The notes beneath the pieces were generated by a model. It was given only the letters and a program-made list of their open reading frames with translations, ran no database searches and was not told the DNA's origin. A stretch of 64,000 nucleotides of DNA from Acidobacteriaceae bacterium KBS 146 (GTDB lineage: Bacteria; Acidobacteriota; Terriglobia; Terriglobales; Acidobacteriaceae), in assembly GCA_000688615.1 (NCBI GenBank), contig JHVA01000001.1:558001-622000 (forward strand), written 5' to 3'. Numbering within the stretch: the stretch's first letter is position 1; the number at the start of each line of letters is the position of its first letter. A program made the translations under genes and the position numbers. Of this stretch, positions 1 through 8,504 are shown in pieces.

Positions 1-2
1 TA

Positions 3-599
3 TTGGGGCGGCAGGAGGTCAAACGGCTTCTGGACAGCATCAATGAAACACATCCAAAACTTGTCGAGGAATTGGTTCCGAAGCTCCTGTCACTCGGGGA
101 GGTGCAGAAGGTCCTACAACAGCTGCTTCGGGAGCAGGTATCGATTCGCGATCTCGGCTCAATTCTGGAGACATTGGTCGAAGCTGCACAGCAATCAAAA
201 AGTCTGGTCCATTTGGTAGAAGCGGTTCGACAGTCTTTCGGCCGCGGATTGGTGCGTCCATTACTGGATATGGATGGGGGCCTGAAGGTCATGATGCTGG
301 AACAGAGTGTCGAAAGCGAGCTTATCGGCACGTTCGATCCACAGAGCGCGAGCATGCTGTTAGGCGATGGTTCTCGTTCCGGAGGTCTGCCAGCGGACTT
401 CCTTCGGCGGCTTGTGGATTCTGTGAAGCGACTAACCGGACCCTCGTTGGGATCGGCCCTTCCCGTGCTTTTATGTCCGAGTCCGGCGCGTTATCACGTA
501 AGACGCTGGCTGGAGCCTTTTCTTCCCAAGGTGACGGTACTTTCCCCGGTGGAGATTCCTCCGGAAGTGCGGGTAAAGAGTATCGGAACGGTCGGTTGA
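3..599 (+). CDS. flhA: Flagellar biosynthesis protein FlhA, C-terminal part (5' end outside window)
   Basis: About 198 residues of the cytoplasmic C-terminal domain of FlhA, the export-gate protein of the flagellar type III secretion system that docks chaperone-substrate complexes. The visible part has the family's helical SD3/SD4 features: KLLSLGEVQKVLQQLLREQVSIRDL followed in the family by LETL and, further on, the PVLLCPSPARYHVRRWLEPFLPKVTVLS segment (seen here as adjoining pieces), ending in the usual EIPPEV. The upstream membrane half lies before base 1, so this is an edge truncation and not a broken gene. fliA follows after 46 bases on the same strand, so it heads a flagellar operon here. 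Confidence 0.93.
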   Translation: MGRQEVKRLLDSINETHPKLVEELVPKLLSLGEVQKVLQQLLREQVSIRDLGSILETLVEAAQQSKSLVHLVEAVRQSFGRGLVRPLLDMDGGLKVMMLEQSVESELIGTFDPQSASMLLGDGSRSGGLPADFLRRLVDSVKRLTGPSLGSALPVLLCPSPARYHVRRWLEPFLPKVTVLSPVEIPPEVRVKSIGTVG

Positions 600-645
600 G
601 GGCTAGCAGAGCAAATCTGCAATGTGACTTGATGAGGAGGAAATG

Positions 646-1560
646 ATGAACGTAGCACGACCTGTAGCTCTGGATCTGGTTGCTGAAGGTGTAGGGAAGC
701 CGCAGTGGCTTGGCAGCGAAAGCGAGGAGGCAATGACGATGCCTGCATGTAAGCCGTTTATGAGTGATGCTGCGAAGACGGAGCAAGCTACTCAGACGGA
801 TTCTGCACAAGACAGGGATCTGCTTTTGATGGAGCATCTTCCTACGGTTCGATATATTGCCCGCCGCATTCATGAGCGATTGCCTCAGCACGTTGACCTT
901 GACGATCTCATCTCGGCCGGTGTGGTGGGCCTGATCGATGCATTCTCAAAATTTGATCACAACAAAAAAGTTCAGTTCAAGAGCTATGCACAGTTCAGGA
1001 TCCGGGGAGCGATCCTCGATTCCTTGAGGACCCTGGATTGGAGTCCACGCGAACTCAGAAGGAAGGGGCGAGCCGTCGAGGAGGCAATTCGTACAGTGAC
1101 TCAGAGAATGCGGCGAGCTCCGACAGAACAGGAGATCGCAGGCGAAATGGCGCTAACGCTCTCCGAGTATCATCAGCTTCTCGGAGACCTCAAAGGGCTG
1201 GAGATCGGAAGCCTGCATATGGAGCGTTCCGAGGACTCCGGAGATGAGGAACTTGCCTATGTTCCAGGATCTCCGGAAGAAGATCCATTGTTTCGCTGTC
1301 TCAAAGGGGAGATGAAGCAGAGGCTGGCGGATGCTATTGAGGACCTACCTGAGAAAGAACGGATGGTGCTGACCCTCTATTACTACGAAGAGCTGACGAT
1401 GCGTGAGATCGGTTTGACATTGGGAGTGGTCGAATCACGTGTCTCTCAGATTCATTCCGCGGCAGTGCTGCGACTGCGAAGTTCTCTCGCGGGGCTACGA
1501 TCTGTGGAGACCAATAAGAGCGGGAAACAGGAACGCAGACGTCCCGACTTGAACCGCTGA
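646..1560 (+). CDS. fliA: Flagellar sigma factor sigma-28 (FliA/WhiG type)
   Basis: A sigma-70-family factor that directs RNA polymerase to late flagellar promoters. Region 2 (LDDLISAGVVGLIDAFSKFD, then RIRGAILDSLR) is followed by region 3 (RRAPTEQEIA) and a region 4 helix-turn-helix near the C-terminus (LPEKERMVLTLYYYEELTMREIG). This is the FliA layout, with no region 1.1. Two ATGs lie at 643 and 646. GAGGAGG at 634-640 leaves only 2 bases before 643 but 5 before 646, so 646 is preferred. The N-terminal 60 or so residues before region 2 are longer than in enterobacterial FliA and have no recognised domain. No FlgM anti-sigma gene is visible in the window. Confidence 0.93.
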   Translation: MNVARPVALDLVAEGVGKPQWLGSESEEAMTMPACKPFMSDAAKTEQATQTDSAQDRDLLLMEHLPTVRYIARRIHERLPQHVDLDDLISAGVVGLIDAFSKFDHNKKVQFKSYAQFRIRGAILDSLRTLDWSPRELRRKGRAVEEAIRTVTQRMRRAPTEQEIAGEMALTLSEYHQLLGDLKGLEIGSLHMERSEDSGDEELAYVPGSPEEDPLFRCLKGEMKQRLADAIEDLPEKERMVLTLYYYEELTMREIGLTLGVVESRVSQIHSAAVLRLRSSLAGLRSVETNKSGKQERRRPDLNR

Positions 1561-1597
1561 CAGGGAATTGAGGGAGATCTCTCAGGAGACGCTTTTG

Positions 1598-2596
1598 ATG
1601 GAAAAGAATCTTGGTCAAGAAGATATCGATGCGCTTTTTGCAGCAGCGAATGCATCAGCAAAAGCCGTCAAAGTAGAGGTCGATAAAGGGCCGGAGAAGT
1701 ATGTCTTTAGCCGTGCAGGCCAGATCAGTAACGATCAGTTAAGGGCCATTACCACCGTCAACGATCTATTCGCAAGAAACTTAATGCATTCCATGGGGGC
1801 CTGGCTTCGAATGCCGTTTCGCGTCAAGCTTGTCGCCGGGGAACAGCTCCCGTTCAGTGAGTTTCTTGAGAGGCTCTCGTCGATGGCCTACATCTGTTCG
1901 TTGCGTTTGGAACCTCTCGGAGCGGTTGGACTGCTGGAGTTGGATCTTGCGCTGGTGGCCCCGGTTGTAGATGTGCTGCTCGGAGGAGTGGGCCGAGCTG
2001 CGCAGCGGCGTGAGCCCACAGACATCGAAGAAGCCATTATGAGGTCAGTCCTTGAGATGATCGTTCAGGAATTGACCCTGGCATGGCAGGCAGTTGGTCT
2101 GGAGTTCGCCTTCGAAAAACGAGAGACCGAAGCGCAGGCGGCAAGGACCATGACTCTCGCAGAAAAGACACTCTGTGTAAGTTTCGAGGTCCGAATGCCG
2201 GAGGTGCAGGGCGTGATCAATCTCTGTCTGCCGGCAGTTGTATTGAACGCGATTCTGCGAAGACTGATTGCCGAAGGAGATCGCCCGCGACGGAGATCAA
2301 GGGAATCCGCAGCGAGGATGCGCGAGTTGATGTCTGATTCAAAGGTCGAGGTTTTGCTGCAGCTTCCAGCTGTGCGTCTGCGCGCAAGCCAAATTGCGGC
2401 ACTTGAGCCGGGAAGTGTTCTTCGTCTTCCGGTTCCACGCTATGAGTCCTCCGAGCTGATTGTGGGAGGACTGCCTATGGGCAAAGCACAAGCTGTTCGG
2501 AGTGGTGAGCACCGCGGAGCGCGACTGGAGGCTCCGCTATTTAATCCATTGCCACAAAGCACGTCGAGCCCCGCAGCAGAGTCGCGGGCTATCTAA
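1598..2596 (+). CDS. fliM: Flagellar motor switch protein FliM
   Basis: C-ring switch protein that binds phospho-CheY and sets rotation direction. The extreme N-terminus carries the CheY-binding-type motif LGQEDIDALF (residues about 5-14). A CheC-like middle domain follows (about 40-230), then a SpoA domain near 245-315 that pairs with FliN. At 332 residues it has normal length. ATG 1598 is chosen because AGGAG at 1584-1588 is well spaced and the CheY motif then begins where expected; an upstream TTG would only add ten residues. It lies 37 bases after fliA and 12 before fliN, as in flagellar operons. Confidence 0.93.
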   Translation: MEKNLGQEDIDALFAAANASAKAVKVEVDKGPEKYVFSRAGQISNDQLRAITTVNDLFARNLMHSMGAWLRMPFRVKLVAGEQLPFSEFLERLSSMAYICSLRLEPLGAVGLLELDLALVAPVVDVLLGGVGRAAQRREPTDIEEAIMRSVLEMIVQELTLAWQAVGLEFAFEKRETEAQAARTMTLAEKTLCVSFEVRMPEVQGVINLCLPAVVLNAILRRLIAEGDRPRRRSRESAARMRELMSDSKVEVLLQLPAVRLRASQIAALEPGSVLRLPVPRYESSELIVGGLPMGKAQAVRSGEHRGARLEAPLFNPLPQSTSSPAAESRAI

Positions 2597-2608
2597 AAGG
2601 AGAACGAA

Positions 2609-2917
2609 ATGGAACAGGCAGAGGGTGGAATGGAGAATGGGGAATTCGCATCGAAGATGGATCTTCTCTGCGACATCGATCTGGACGCGACTCTCCGCTT
2701 TGGTGCACGGGAGATGGCGTTACAAGAAGTTTTGGAGCTCGGACCGGGCACCGTGTTAGAGCTCGACCGCCATGTGACTGAGCCAGTGGAGCTGGTGGTA
2801 GGAGACAGGATTGTTGCAAAGGGCGAGGTCGTTGTCGTTAGCGGAAATTTTGCTTTACGGGTAACTGAAGTGGCAGCGCCGCAGCTGCGGCTGGAGAGCA
2901 TACGATGCTTTTTTTAG
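2609..2917 (+). CDS. fliN: Flagellar motor switch protein FliN
   Basis: Short SpoA-domain protein (102 residues) that forms the base of the flagellar C-ring with FliM. The SpoA core is visible: LQEVLELGPGTVLELDRHVTEP is followed by VELVVGDRIVAKGEVVVVSG and FALRVTEV. AAAGGAG precedes the ATG. Its last 13 bases overlap the start of the next gene, which implies translational coupling. Family length and neighbours agree with FliN rather than a type III injectisome SctQ fragment. Confidence 0.92.
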   Translation: MEQAEGGMENGEFASKMDLLCDIDLDATLRFGAREMALQEVLELGPGTVLELDRHVTEPVELVVGDRIVAKGEVVVVSGNFALRVTEVAAPQLRLESIRCFF

Positions 2918-3873
2918 GGAAGAAGTCAGATCAAGGTTTCGATAATTTGCAAGGGTCGGCACTCAACAATCCGCTGGTTTGGGATGGTGACCGTTATCAG
3001 CCATCGAACCGCGTCTCCGAGATGCTGACAGAGAGCAGCCCTGGAAAGAGGACATGCTCCAGCCTGCAGTGCACATCCACCTGGATTGCTCCATGGCGAA
3101 ATCGGAAGCGTCCCATCTTTGAAGATCAGTGGGGGTGTAGCGGGCGCTGTGTTCTGAATTTTGTTCGCGCTGCGGTACGACGTGAATCTGCTGATCACAC
3201 TGCAGAAACAGTAGCTCCTCATCGACATCGGGTTCCTTTGGGACTGTTGATGCTGTCCCAGGAATGGATCACACATTCCCAGTTGCAGTACGCGCTCGAT
3301 CTTCAACGTACAACGGGAGGTCGCATCGGGGAGATCCTTATCTCTGAATGCGGCATCGCTTCGGAGTACATCACACGTGCACTGAGTCTTCAATGGAGCT
3401 GTCCTGTCTTGAGTTCCCGTGGATTTTCCGCGCGTGAGATGGCTCTGGTGGCACCGCGAACCTTCGTGGATAAGCTAGGCCTGGTCCCTGTTCGAGTTGC
3501 TGGATCGAAGTTGCTCTATCTGGGCTTTGAAGACCGTCTGGATGCTTCGGCGGCCCTGGCCCTGGAATTGATGAGTGGACTGAAGGTTGAGAGCGGGCTT
3601 ATGCAGGCGGAGGAGTTCCGATCAATTCGAACTCTGCTGACTGAAAACGAAGGGGTAGAACTAAAAGAGGAATCCTGGGAAGAGACCGACGCAATGGCCG
3701 GCAGGATCACAGCAATTCTTGAACAGAAACAACCGATTGCCTCGAAGCTTGTTCGGGTCCAGGGAAACTACTGGCTACGACTGTGGCTTGAACCGGCAGC
3801 TAGAGGGAAGTTTGCAATGCTGCCTAGCAGCGGTGAAGACATGCTTGACTATCTCTTCACTATAGAACGGTGA
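2905..3873 (+). CDS. MshEN (GspE N-terminal)-domain protein without ATPase domain
   Basis: Seen: two 24-residue motifs at residues 111-134 (PLGLLMLSQEWITHSQLQYA then LDLQ) and 140-163 (starting RIGEILISECGIASEYITRA), separated by five residues. That spacing matches the tandem c-di-GMP-binding motifs of MshEN domains, normally fused to type II secretion or pilus ATPases. Here no ATPase follows. The first motif has Pro where Arg is usual, which may weaken binding. An N-terminal stretch of about 100 residues contains a short CSGRC segment and is otherwise unrecognised. GGAG precedes ATG 2905, which lies inside fliN, so the protein is coupled to the switch complex. Inferred role: c-di-GMP-responsive modulation of motility. 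Confidence 0.75.
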   Translation: MLFLGKKSDQGFDNLQGSALNNPLVWDGDRYQPSNRVSEMLTESSPGKRTCSSLQCTSTWIAPWRNRKRPIFEDQWGCSGRCVLNFVRAAVRRESADHTAETVAPHRHRVPLGLLMLSQEWITHSQLQYALDLQRTTGGRIGEILISECGIASEYITRALSLQWSCPVLSSRGFSAREMALVAPRTFVDKLGLVPVRVAGSKLLYLGFEDRLDASAALALELMSGLKVESGLMQAEEFRSIRTLLTENEGVELKEESWEETDAMAGRITAILEQKQPIASKLVRVQGNYWLRLWLEPAARGKFAMLPSSGEDMLDYLFTIER

Positions 3874-3891
3874 TTGTTCTTATGAAATAAG

Positions 3892-3927
3892 AAGCTCCCT
3901 TGCTGTTATCACTGCAAGGGAGCTTTT
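3892..3927 (+). terminator. Rho-independent terminator, possibly bidirectional
   Basis: A perfect 12-bp stem (AAGCTCCCTTGC at 3892-3903 with GCAAGGGAGCTT at 3914-3925) encloses a 10-base loop and is followed by further T residues. It ends the flagellar operon. The same hairpin sits between convergent genes and could also serve the minus-strand gene ending at 3947. Confidence 0.9.
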
Positions 3928-3946
3928 GAGTCTGCTAGAAACAAGA

Positions 3947-4363
3947 CTAGCGCTGCGAGAGGTTAGTGCCAGAAGAAGCTTCTGCAATTGTCTGGGGCGT
4001 TGCTGGACCAGGACCTGCCGTCATAGAGGAGCCGGTCATCGTCGGTCCCAACCCCAGCTTGATAATGGCGCGCGAGTCCGGCATCAACTTAGTTTGCCAA
4101 CCGTTGTCAGCCTGATACTTCTGCATGGCCGCCTCTGTAGTGGCATCCCAGTGGCCGGTCGCCTCCGTCATATAACCGGAACGAACGAGAGCCTGCTGAA
4201 TCTCGGTGGCGCGGTTGTCATCGATCGAGCGCTGACCGGTGTGCTTGGCTGCCGTCTTGGTTGGCTTTGGGGTAGAGCTATGATGACGGTGAATCTTAGC
4301 GACACAGGGCGTCACTGTGATTGCTAAAACGAAAACGGAGCTAAGAAGTCGGCCTGGCCGCAT
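3947..4363 (-). CDS. Small exported protein with peptidoglycan-binding-like domain
   Basis: 138 residues. An N-terminal signal peptide (LLSSVFVLAITVTPCVA, about residues 5-21) is followed by a His/Lys/Thr-rich linker. A region at about 45-105 resembles PG_binding_1 helices (EIQQALVRSGYMTEATGHWD, then AAMQKYQADNGW). A Ser/Pro/Gly-rich tail ends it. This suggests a periplasmic or cell-wall-associated protein. It stands alone, divergent from the gene at 4643 and convergent with the flagellar operon. No catalytic residues are evident. Confidence 0.7.
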   Translation of the reverse strand: MRPGRLLSSVFVLAITVTPCVAKIHRHHSSTPKPTKTAAKHTGQRSIDDNRATEIQQALVRSGYMTEATGHWDATTEAAMQKYQADNGWQTKLMPDSRAIIKLGLGPTMTGSSMTAGPGPATPQTIAEASSGTNLSQR

Positions 4364-4642
4364 GGAAGATAAAGAACCTCGCGATACAGTTTGGGGAGGC
4401 AGAGTACCGTTCGTTTCTGCCGAGCTTTAGTCAGGGTATCCTGCAAAGAGAAGCGGATGCAAGGAAAACGTTCGCTTGGAGCCATGGGTTGGTTCTAATT
4501 TGAAAAACGGGAGGTCTTTGAACTACTCAAGGATCCTCCAGAGTTCGAGTATACATAATCATCGTTATCAGACATAAAAGCTGCACGGCAATCTCACCTT
4601 TTATCTCTCCCATTCGTCTTAATCACCCGTGAGCGTGTCCAC

Positions 4643-6226
4643 TTGTCTTCCTATCAATCTCTTGCCTTGTCTATAGCTTCCTTGGCGCTCATGTGCATGG
4701 GATTGCCTCCGCTCGTAGCCCAAAAGATTAGCACGGAGACCATCGGTCAGCCTGCAGCAGTTACCTTTTCAGGTGTAGTCATAAATGCCGCTACCGGAGT
4801 GCCCGTCTCGCGTGCGTTGGTCCGCATGAACGACCGAGCCATGCTTACCGATCATGAGGGTAAGTTTATGTTTGACCAGCTAACCTCTTCTGGGTCGGCT
4901 GTTGTCGAGGTACGGAAGCCCGGCTTCTATGCGAGTCTGGAGCCGGGACTTCAGTCGATAATGCTTCAGGGAGTTCAGCTTACTTCACCCATCACATTAC
5001 GGTTGTATCCCGAAGCCCTGATAACGGGAACCATAACGGGGCCGGACGGGTCACCCTTGTCCCGCGTCTTCGTGTCTGCCCTCAACAGTGTCTATAACGA
5101 GACAGGACACCAATGGCTTCCGTCAGGTCACAGCTTCACGAACTCACGAGGCGAGTTCCGCCTTGCCGTTCCGCCGGGTGACTATCGAATTGCGACGAAC
5201 TTTTCTCCGCGCGTTGGCGGGACGACAAATGCGGTTCTTCCATTGGCTGTTCCGTCGGGTCAAGAGCTTATTCATATGGGTAGCGGGACGGAACAACGAT
5301 TCGACCTGCATCCAGTCGTAAGCCAAACCTACCTGGTAGACGTTCACATCGAATCGTCTCAAGAGCGAGGCTTCCCGAATCTGCTGGCGAGATCGTCCGA
5401 TGGAAGCATCTTTCCTGTTATGGTTCTTCACGGCGAAGAGGCTGCTTCGGGAGCCATGCGGGTCGCTCTACCGAGTGGAACTTTTACCTTGATTGCCAGT
5501 ATGAATCGCGGCGAAGTCATGGAATACGGAGAGGCGAACGTGACGGTAGCGGACCAGAATCTATCCGGACTTGTCCTGCGAATGGCACCTGTAGCTCCGA
5601 TTCCGGTTCAGATTGTGGTGGATCCTGGGTCTACGTCTGATAAAGCGCCGCCCAGCCCCCAGCAGTTGGGTTTGACAATGCAGAATGCTCAGGCAGTTCA
5701 GATCGGAACCGCCTCTTTTTTCGTGATGGCGAGAGGCAATCAGGAAGCTTCATTTCGCCCAACGCCGGGAGTTTACAGATTCACTTCCCGGGTTACAGGC
5801 AGCGGCTGGTTCATAAAATCGGCAACCTATGGAACGACCGATCTGTTGCGAGAGAACATGACCGTCACTTGGGGGGCTGGAGGCTCTCCGATCGTTGTCA
5901 CGGTCAGCAATCAGACTGGAGGTTTGCAGGGGTCCACGCGACTAAAGAGTACTCCAGCATCCTCCTGGATCGATTTGATTCCGAATTCCCCCAGTGCAGT
6001 TCCTTTTTACGCTGGGCGAAGCAGTGCAGATGGAGCCTTCAGCTTCCCTGCCCTCCCACCCGGCACATATCAGGTCGTCTGCTTTGAAAGCAGGCACTCT
6101 GCCAACTACCGCGATCCGTCGGTGCTCCTTCCATATGCAACTTACGTTCGAAGTGTGACCATCAACGCAGGAAATAAGGCAACGATCGATCTCGATGCTG
6201 TTCCGGATACGGAGTTGCATCCGTGA
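4643..6226 (+). CDS. Exported carboxypeptidase-regulatory-like domain protein
   Basis: About 527 residues. A signal peptide comes first (SLALSIASLALMCMG then PPLVAQ). The mature part starts with a CarboxypepD_reg-like beta-sandwich (FSGVVINAATGVPVSRALVR, about 42-100) and repeats of the same kind near 125-180 and the C-terminus (SSADGAFSFPALPPGTYQVV). Such domains are common in surface proteins of Acidobacteriota and probably mediate binding or structure; no enzymatic residues are visible. The start is uncertain: TTG 4643 gives a complete signal peptide, ATG 4694 would shorten it, and no strong ribosome site is seen. Its stop overlaps the GTG of the next gene. Confidence 0.75.
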   Translation: MSSYQSLALSIASLALMCMGLPPLVAQKISTETIGQPAAVTFSGVVINAATGVPVSRALVRMNDRAMLTDHEGKFMFDQLTSSGSAVVEVRKPGFYASLEPGLQSIMLQGVQLTSPITLRLYPEALITGTITGPDGSPLSRVFVSALNSVYNETGHQWLPSGHSFTNSRGEFRLAVPPGDYRIATNFSPRVGGTTNAVLPLAVPSGQELIHMGSGTEQRFDLHPVVSQTYLVDVHIESSQERGFPNLLARSSDGSIFPVMVLHGEEAASGAMRVALPSGTFTLIASMNRGEVMEYGEANVTVADQNLSGLVLRMAPVAPIPVQIVVDPGSTSDKAPPSPQQLGLTMQNAQAVQIGTASFFVMARGNQEASFRPTPGVYRFTSRVTGSGWFIKSATYGTTDLLRENMTVTWGAGGSPIVVTVSNQTGGLQGSTRLKSTPASSWIDLIPNSPSAVPFYAGRSSADGAFSFPALPPGTYQVVCFESRHSANYRDPSVLLPYATYVRSVTINAGNKATIDLDAVPDTELHP

Positions 6227-7923
6227 ACCTTCTAATCTGTTTTGCGACCATTCTCTTACTGGCTTGCAGTGCATTTGCTGCTGCCCCGGTAGCGGCTACG
6301 CCATCTTACAGAATCACTGGCGTTGTCATTAGCAGTGTCGATAAGAATCCACTACCTCATGTGCACTTGAATGCGGTTCCGACTTCGGAGGGCAGAATGG
6401 GAGGAAATTTTGTTGCTCGGGGCGCTGGTTTCAACAGGGGCATAGAAGTTGACTCCGATGAGCACGGAAGGTTTGCTTTGACTGTCCCATCACCGGGCCG
6501 TTGGCGGTTGATGGCGGGAGCCTCCGGGTTCGTTACACAGGCTTATAACGAACACGATGGATACTCCTCGGCAGTCGTCCTGACTGATGCTGCTCCAACC
6601 ATCAATCTGCGCTTTCAACTCGCTCCCGAGGCGCAAGTCGCTGGCATCGTTTTGGATGAGGCTGGAGAACCAGTCCGCGATGCACACGTGATGTTGCAAC
6701 GCCGGCCATTTCCCTCTCCGGATCGAGAACAACAGGAATTTAGGAACCGAATGACGGCACAGACCGATGATCGAGGAGTTTATGAGTTCAGCGGGTTGGC
6801 CGAAGGCGACTATCGCATCATGGTGGATGCGAAACCCTGGTATAGCGTCTCAGGGCAGTCGCAGGTATCCAATACAGCATCTCCTATTGATCCTGCACTG
6901 GATGTGACCTACCAACTGACCTGGTATCCCGGAGTGGACGATCCGGCAGAGGCTGAAGTTTTGTCACTCCATTCGGCGGACAATCGTCACGCCGATTTCT
7001 ATTTATCTCCCGTTCCGGCAGTTCATCTTCGTTTTCCGGTTCCTGCGTCGGCGAATTCTACGGGACGACCAGTTCCCTTCTTCCCTGTTTTGGAGCGAGT
7101 GGGTGTAGGAGCGTATGGGATGGGAACATTCAACCAAGGCAGTTCTTTCTCTACGGGGCAACTCGAACTCGGAGGCTTGGCCCCTGGTCTATACAGGATG
7201 CGAATACCGGGCTCTGATCGAGAAGGCCAGACTCGACTCATCGAGATTGCTCCCGGAACCTCACGCATCGTCGATGCAACAACGGTCGCTCTCGAAACTG
7301 CAAATCTTACAATTGAAACCGATCCTGGAGGAGAGGAACGGGATCTCGGAATCGAACTGCGAAATGTAGAGAGTGGAGCACGTTTTACTGCCTTCGGTGG
7401 TGATGCATTTTTTCGTAGTCGTTCCTCGGAAAACCAACAGAGTACATCTCGTCCCGTCGTCATTCAGGTTCCACCGGGGCGCTATGAAGTTAGGGTCACC
7501 GGAAAAGATGCCTATTTATTGGGGATTGCCGCGAAAGGGGCGGAGATCTCAGGTCATTTTGTTACCGTCCATGCCGGCGACGGAACACTTCGACTGCGAA
7601 CAGGGCGAGGTCGCGCATCGATAAATGGCATCGTTGTAGCCAGTGGAAAGCCCGTCGAAGGAGCGCTGGTGATTCTAGTTCCCGCAGGACTGGATAATCC
7701 GGGATCCTTCGCAAGCGTAGTAAAAGATCAGACAAATACAGATGGGAGCTTCGATCTGAACAATATTGTCCCGGGGCAGTATATTTTGATCGCGGTCTCT
7801 CGTGGTTGGCAGGTCAACTGGGAGGATTCGGCAACCCTACAGCGATATCTTACACAGGGAATCCCGCTCGATCTCCACGCGGAGGCACATCTAAAACAAG
7901 AGATTACCGTTCAGGAGCCGTGA
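6223..7923 (+). CDS. Exported carboxypeptidase-regulatory-like domain protein, paralogue of the previous gene
   Basis: 566 residues from a GTG that overlaps the upstream stop (GTGA). A signal peptide (LLICFATILLLACSAFAAAP) is followed by beta-sandwich repeats: YRITGVVISSVDKNPLPHVH near 30, VAGIVLDEAGEPVRDAHVML near 140, and a C-terminal unit (ASINGIVVASGKPVEGALVI) near 465. The repeated glycine and DGSFDLNNIVPGQY patterns are typical of CarboxypepD_reg/SpaA-like folds. Gene coupling and shared architecture suggest that the two paralogues work together at the cell surface. No enzyme function can be assigned. Confidence 0.75.
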   Translation: MNLLICFATILLLACSAFAAAPVAATPSYRITGVVISSVDKNPLPHVHLNAVPTSEGRMGGNFVARGAGFNRGIEVDSDEHGRFALTVPSPGRWRLMAGASGFVTQAYNEHDGYSSAVVLTDAAPTINLRFQLAPEAQVAGIVLDEAGEPVRDAHVMLQRRPFPSPDREQQEFRNRMTAQTDDRGVYEFSGLAEGDYRIMVDAKPWYSVSGQSQVSNTASPIDPALDVTYQLTWYPGVDDPAEAEVLSLHSADNRHADFYLSPVPAVHLRFPVPASANSTGRPVPFFPVLERVGVGAYGMGTFNQGSSFSTGQLELGGLAPGLYRMRIPGSDREGQTRLIEIAPGTSRIVDATTVALETANLTIETDPGGEERDLGIELRNVESGARFTAFGGDAFFRSRSSENQQSTSRPVVIQVPPGRYEVRVTGKDAYLLGIAAKGAEISGHFVTVHAGDGTLRLRTGRGRASINGIVVASGKPVEGALVILVPAGLDNPGSFASVVKDQTNTDGSFDLNNIVPGQYILIAVSRGWQVNWEDSATLQRYLTQGIPLDLHAEAHLKQEITVQEP

Positions 7924-7969
7924 ACTTTATACGGCCATTGTGGTAGAGTCAAGAAGGTCGCGAATACGC

Positions 7970-8057
7970 GGAGAGATGGCCGAGTGGCTGAAGGCGCACG
8001 CTTGGAAAGCGTGTATACCGCAAGGTATCCAGGGTTCGAATCCCTGTCTCTCCGCCA
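7970..8057 (+). tRNA. tRNA-Ser (anticodon GGA)
   Basis: An 88-base class II tRNA. The acceptor GGAGAGA (7970-7976) pairs with TCTCTCC (8047-8053), then discriminator G and encoded CCA (8055-8057). The anticodon loop CTTGGAAAG gives GGA, decoding serine codons UCC/UCU. A long variable arm and the T-loop GGTTCGAATCC are present. No integrase or attachment-site duplication is visible beside it. Confidence 0.97.
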
Positions 8058-8154
8058 CCGTTTTGCCCACACCCCATACAATATTGTCTGCCCTGCTCGA
8101 GCATCTAGGCTGGGAGCCCACGGTTAGATCGTTTCTGAGACGTGCTTGCACAAA

Positions 8155-8376
8155 CTACCGTTGGTTGTGCTCTCGTTTCCTCCATTCTTTGAGGGCGCTC
8201 CAGTAGCTCAGTGGTACGAAGATAAGCATGGTTACACAATCGAGGAATCCGCGACCGTGTATATCGATTGGATGTCTCGAGAGTTTGTAGCCCGCATAAA
8301 GCCACAGCGGCGGACACAGGACCACGACCATCACATTTAGCCATCTACGCGCGGCATTTCCCACGGTTTGACTCAC
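8155..8376 (-). CDS. Small two-helix membrane protein, unknown function
   Basis: 73 residues with two hydrophobic stretches (about 14-27, NVMVVVLCPPLWLYAGY, and about 45-60, FLDCVTMLIFVPLSYWSALK) and a basic C-terminus (EWRKREHNQR). I do not recognise the family. It lies alone between tRNA-Ser and the metal ATPase, and a plus-strand frame overlaps it. It is kept because its composition is that of a membrane protein, but no ribosome site is convincing. Confidence 0.45.
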   Translation of the reverse strand: MSQTVGNAARRWLNVMVVVLCPPLWLYAGYKLSRHPIDIHGRGFLDCVTMLIFVPLSYWSALKEWRKREHNQR

Positions 8377-8504
8377 TTTCTTCCTTCGAACCGAATCCTG
8401 GTTAGCATCAAATTTACATCCGGACTATTAATAACTCTTTTAACTAATAGACTTCCGCTTCCATCCTTTAATCCCTTGATGGCGCGGAGTGAAGCGCTGT
8501 CACC

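Noticed and set aside
8190..8260. tRNA-like D-arm motif (TAGCTCAGTGGTA) near the tRNA-Ser gene
   Set aside because: No matching acceptor, anticodon or T-arm follows, so it is chance similarity.
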